Assembly (NCBI GenBank): GCA_002774085.1
Contig: PEZH01000050.1
Span: 1-14,166 of the forward strand
DNA from: Candidatus Shapirobacteria bacterium CG09_land_8_20_14_0_10_38_17
Lineage (GTDB): Bacteria > Patescibacteriota > Microgenomatia > 0-14-0-10-38-17
Reading direction: 5' to 3'
DNA length: 14,166 nt
Numbering within the stretch: the first letter of the stretch is position 1; every line of letters begins with the position of its first letter. Below are positions 13,275-14,166 of this stretch, one piece after another. A model generated the notes under the pieces. The model ran no database searches and was not told the origin of the DNA. It was given only the letters and a program-made list of their open reading frames with translations. Both the position numbers and the translations under genes were made by a program.

Positions 13275-14097
13275 ATTTCGTTCTCTTAATGATATTTTAG
13301 AGGGTTTTAATCCCTTAAAAGATAGATATATTTCGCGGGAATTTCAAAAGTATGGATACGATTTGGCGCAGGATTTGGGTGATTTGAGAAATCGCTCTTT
13401 GTATATAAAATTAGCCAAAGAGGAGCCGCGGGAAGTTTTAGAGAAAATAAAATATGATGTTTTGGAGTCAAAGGTGGGAAACAAAAAGAAACTATTTATG
13501 TGGAAGGTAGGGCAGTATCGGTGGCAAAAGAAGCTTGGGCAGAGGCGGCTGGATAGTTCTTTTTTCGAATTTTCACCCGATCAAGTGGCCCGGCGATTAT
13601 TGGGGAAGATTTTAGTTAGTGTTGATAAATATGATGTTTTGCGGGCCGGAGAGATAGCAGAGACAGAGGCTTATTTTGGTCGAGAGGACTTGGCCTCCCA
13701 CGCTCGGTTCGGTAAAAAGGGGCGGGCAAAAATTATGTTTGAGAAAGCTGGTGTTGCCTATGTTTATTTGGTTTATGGACTGCATTCAATGTTCAATGTG
13801 GTGGCCCATCAAAAGGGGCAAGCTGGGGCAGTTTTAATTCGTTCTTTAAGGCCATTGGTGGGTGGCAAAGGGAAAATTGCTTGTGGGCCAGGGAAGTTGG
13901 CTGATTGGCTTAAGATTGATAGAGATTTTAATGGCGAAGACCTGGTTGTTTCAACTCGTCTTGGGATTGTTAAGGGGCGCGAGATTGGCAACGCTAAAAT
14001 TAATAGCGGCCCTAGAGTAGGGGTGGAGTATGCCGAGAATTGGGTAGATAAGCCTTTTCGTTTTTGGATTAAATATTCACGATATGGGAGTAGATAA
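13252..14097 (+). CDS. 3-methyladenine/hypoxanthine DNA glycosylase (AAG/MPG family) with extra N-terminal domain
   Basis: AAG glycosylases excise alkylated purines and hypoxanthine from DNA. From residue about 104 the sequence is a full AAG domain: FFEFSPDQVARRLLGKIL, GEIAETEAYFGREDLASHA with catalytic Glu139, Tyr141 and His150, AGVAYVYLVYGLHSMFNVV with Tyr172, AVLIRSLRPLVGG, GPGKLADWLKI and SGPRVGV near the end. Residues 1 to about 95 are an additional domain (LEGFNPLKDRYISREFQKYG, then SLYIKLAKEEPREVLEKI and KKLFMWKVGQY). I recall this pattern from small CPR proteins of unknown role. AAG proteins are usually about 180-220 aa; this is 281. The start is uncertain: in-frame GTG 13246 and ATG 13252 or 13255 are all possible and none has a good Shine-Dalgarno. 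It overlaps the MFS gene by about 23 bases. Confidence 0.9.
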   Translation: MMVNKQNKFRSLNDILEGFNPLKDRYISREFQKYGYDLAQDLGDLRNRSLYIKLAKEEPREVLEKIKYDVLESKVGNKKKLFMWKVGQYRWQKKLGQRRLDSSFFEFSPDQVARRLLGKILVSVDKYDVLRAGEIAETEAYFGREDLASHARFGKKGRAKIMFEKAGVAYVYLVYGLHSMFNVVAHQKGQAGAVLIRSLRPLVGGKGKIACGPGKLADWLKIDRDFNGEDLVVSTRLGIVKGREIGNAKINSGPRVGVEYAENWVDKPFRFWIKYSRYGSR

Positions 14098-14166
14098 AGC
14101 TCAAAATTGTATATGGGGTTATCATGCGGAAGAAAAAATGCTGAGACATTTTTTCTTTGATGACCT
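14084..14166 (+). CDS. Possible start of a further gene, cut by the window edge
   Basis: An ATG at 14084 opens a frame that stays open to the end of the window (27 codons, MGVDKAQNCIWGYHAEEKML and on). It overlaps the glycosylase gene by 14 bases, in line with the overlaps seen elsewhere. There is no Shine-Dalgarno and I do not recognise a family from so short a piece. Part of it (14110-14126) is identical to an intergenic sequence near 9119-9135, which weakens the case. Confidence 0.35.
   Translation, partial: MGVDKAQNCIWGYHAEEKMLRHFFFDD

Overview
The window looks like a chromosomal stretch from a low-GC Patescibacteria/CPR bacterium, probably Parcubacteria-like. This is inferred from the overall character rather than a marker gene. 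An archaeal-type ATP-dependent DNA ligase and an endonuclease Q are present. Genes are short and often start without a Shine-Dalgarno, and several start with GTG. The 3' DNA glycosylase carries an N-terminal domain that I recall only from CPR proteins. The intergenic spaces are unusually crowded with short palindromic and AT-rich repeats. I see no phage genes, transposase, CRISPR array or plasmid functions.

Layout. 1-332 is repeat DNA. 333-1409 is a Fic protein. 1410-1884 is a non-coding stretch rich in hairpins. 1885-2070 is a small two-helix membrane protein. 2071-2371 holds palindromic elements. 2372-4144 is the ATP-dependent DNA ligase. 4145-4652 is dominated by a tandem 167-bp duplication made of 8-bp units. 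4653-5567 (a diverged Na+/Ca2+-exchanger-like membrane protein) overlaps by one base with 5567-6904 (endonuclease Q). 6905-7326 is a cluster of palindromic elements ending in a promoter and a near-perfect ribosome binding site. 7327-7644 (DUF4870/Tic20-like membrane protein) and 7641-8345 (phosphoribosyltransferase) overlap as ATGA. 8346-8802 is repeats. tRNA-Leu(CAA) and tRNA-Ala(CGC) follow. On the minus strand a thioredoxin and a glutamate dehydrogenase form a two-gene unit (10767 down to 9187) behind two tandem sigma70-type promoters. On the plus strand follow peptidyl-tRNA hydrolase (11023-11628), repeats, then an MFS transporter overlapping a 3-methyladenine/hypoxanthine DNA glycosylase, and the possible start of another gene at the window edge.

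How the genes fit together. The strongest theme is DNA repair: endonuclease Q and the AAG-type glycosylase are both known in their families to act on deaminated purine (hypoxanthine) in DNA, and a ligase able to seal nicks is nearby. They are not in one operon. The endonuclease Q ends in QMGLF, a good match to the bacterial sliding-clamp binding motif. The other genes are housekeeping (tRNAs, Pth, thioredoxin, GDH, PRTase) or transport.

The most striking unexplained structure is the repeat system. One family is a ~59-bp double hairpin bounded by GTCAT...ATGAC. Two copies (8484-8542 and 11857-11915) differ at six positions, and all six fall into three base pairs that stay paired, so the fold appears to be under selection. 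Related elements keep the outer arms (ATTCTG/CAGAATGAC) but swap the inner hairpin. A second, independent module is an AT-rich linker followed by an A[CAT]ATTG[CT]T octamer array. A 24-bp piece of that linker is found exactly and in frame inside the endonuclease Q gene.
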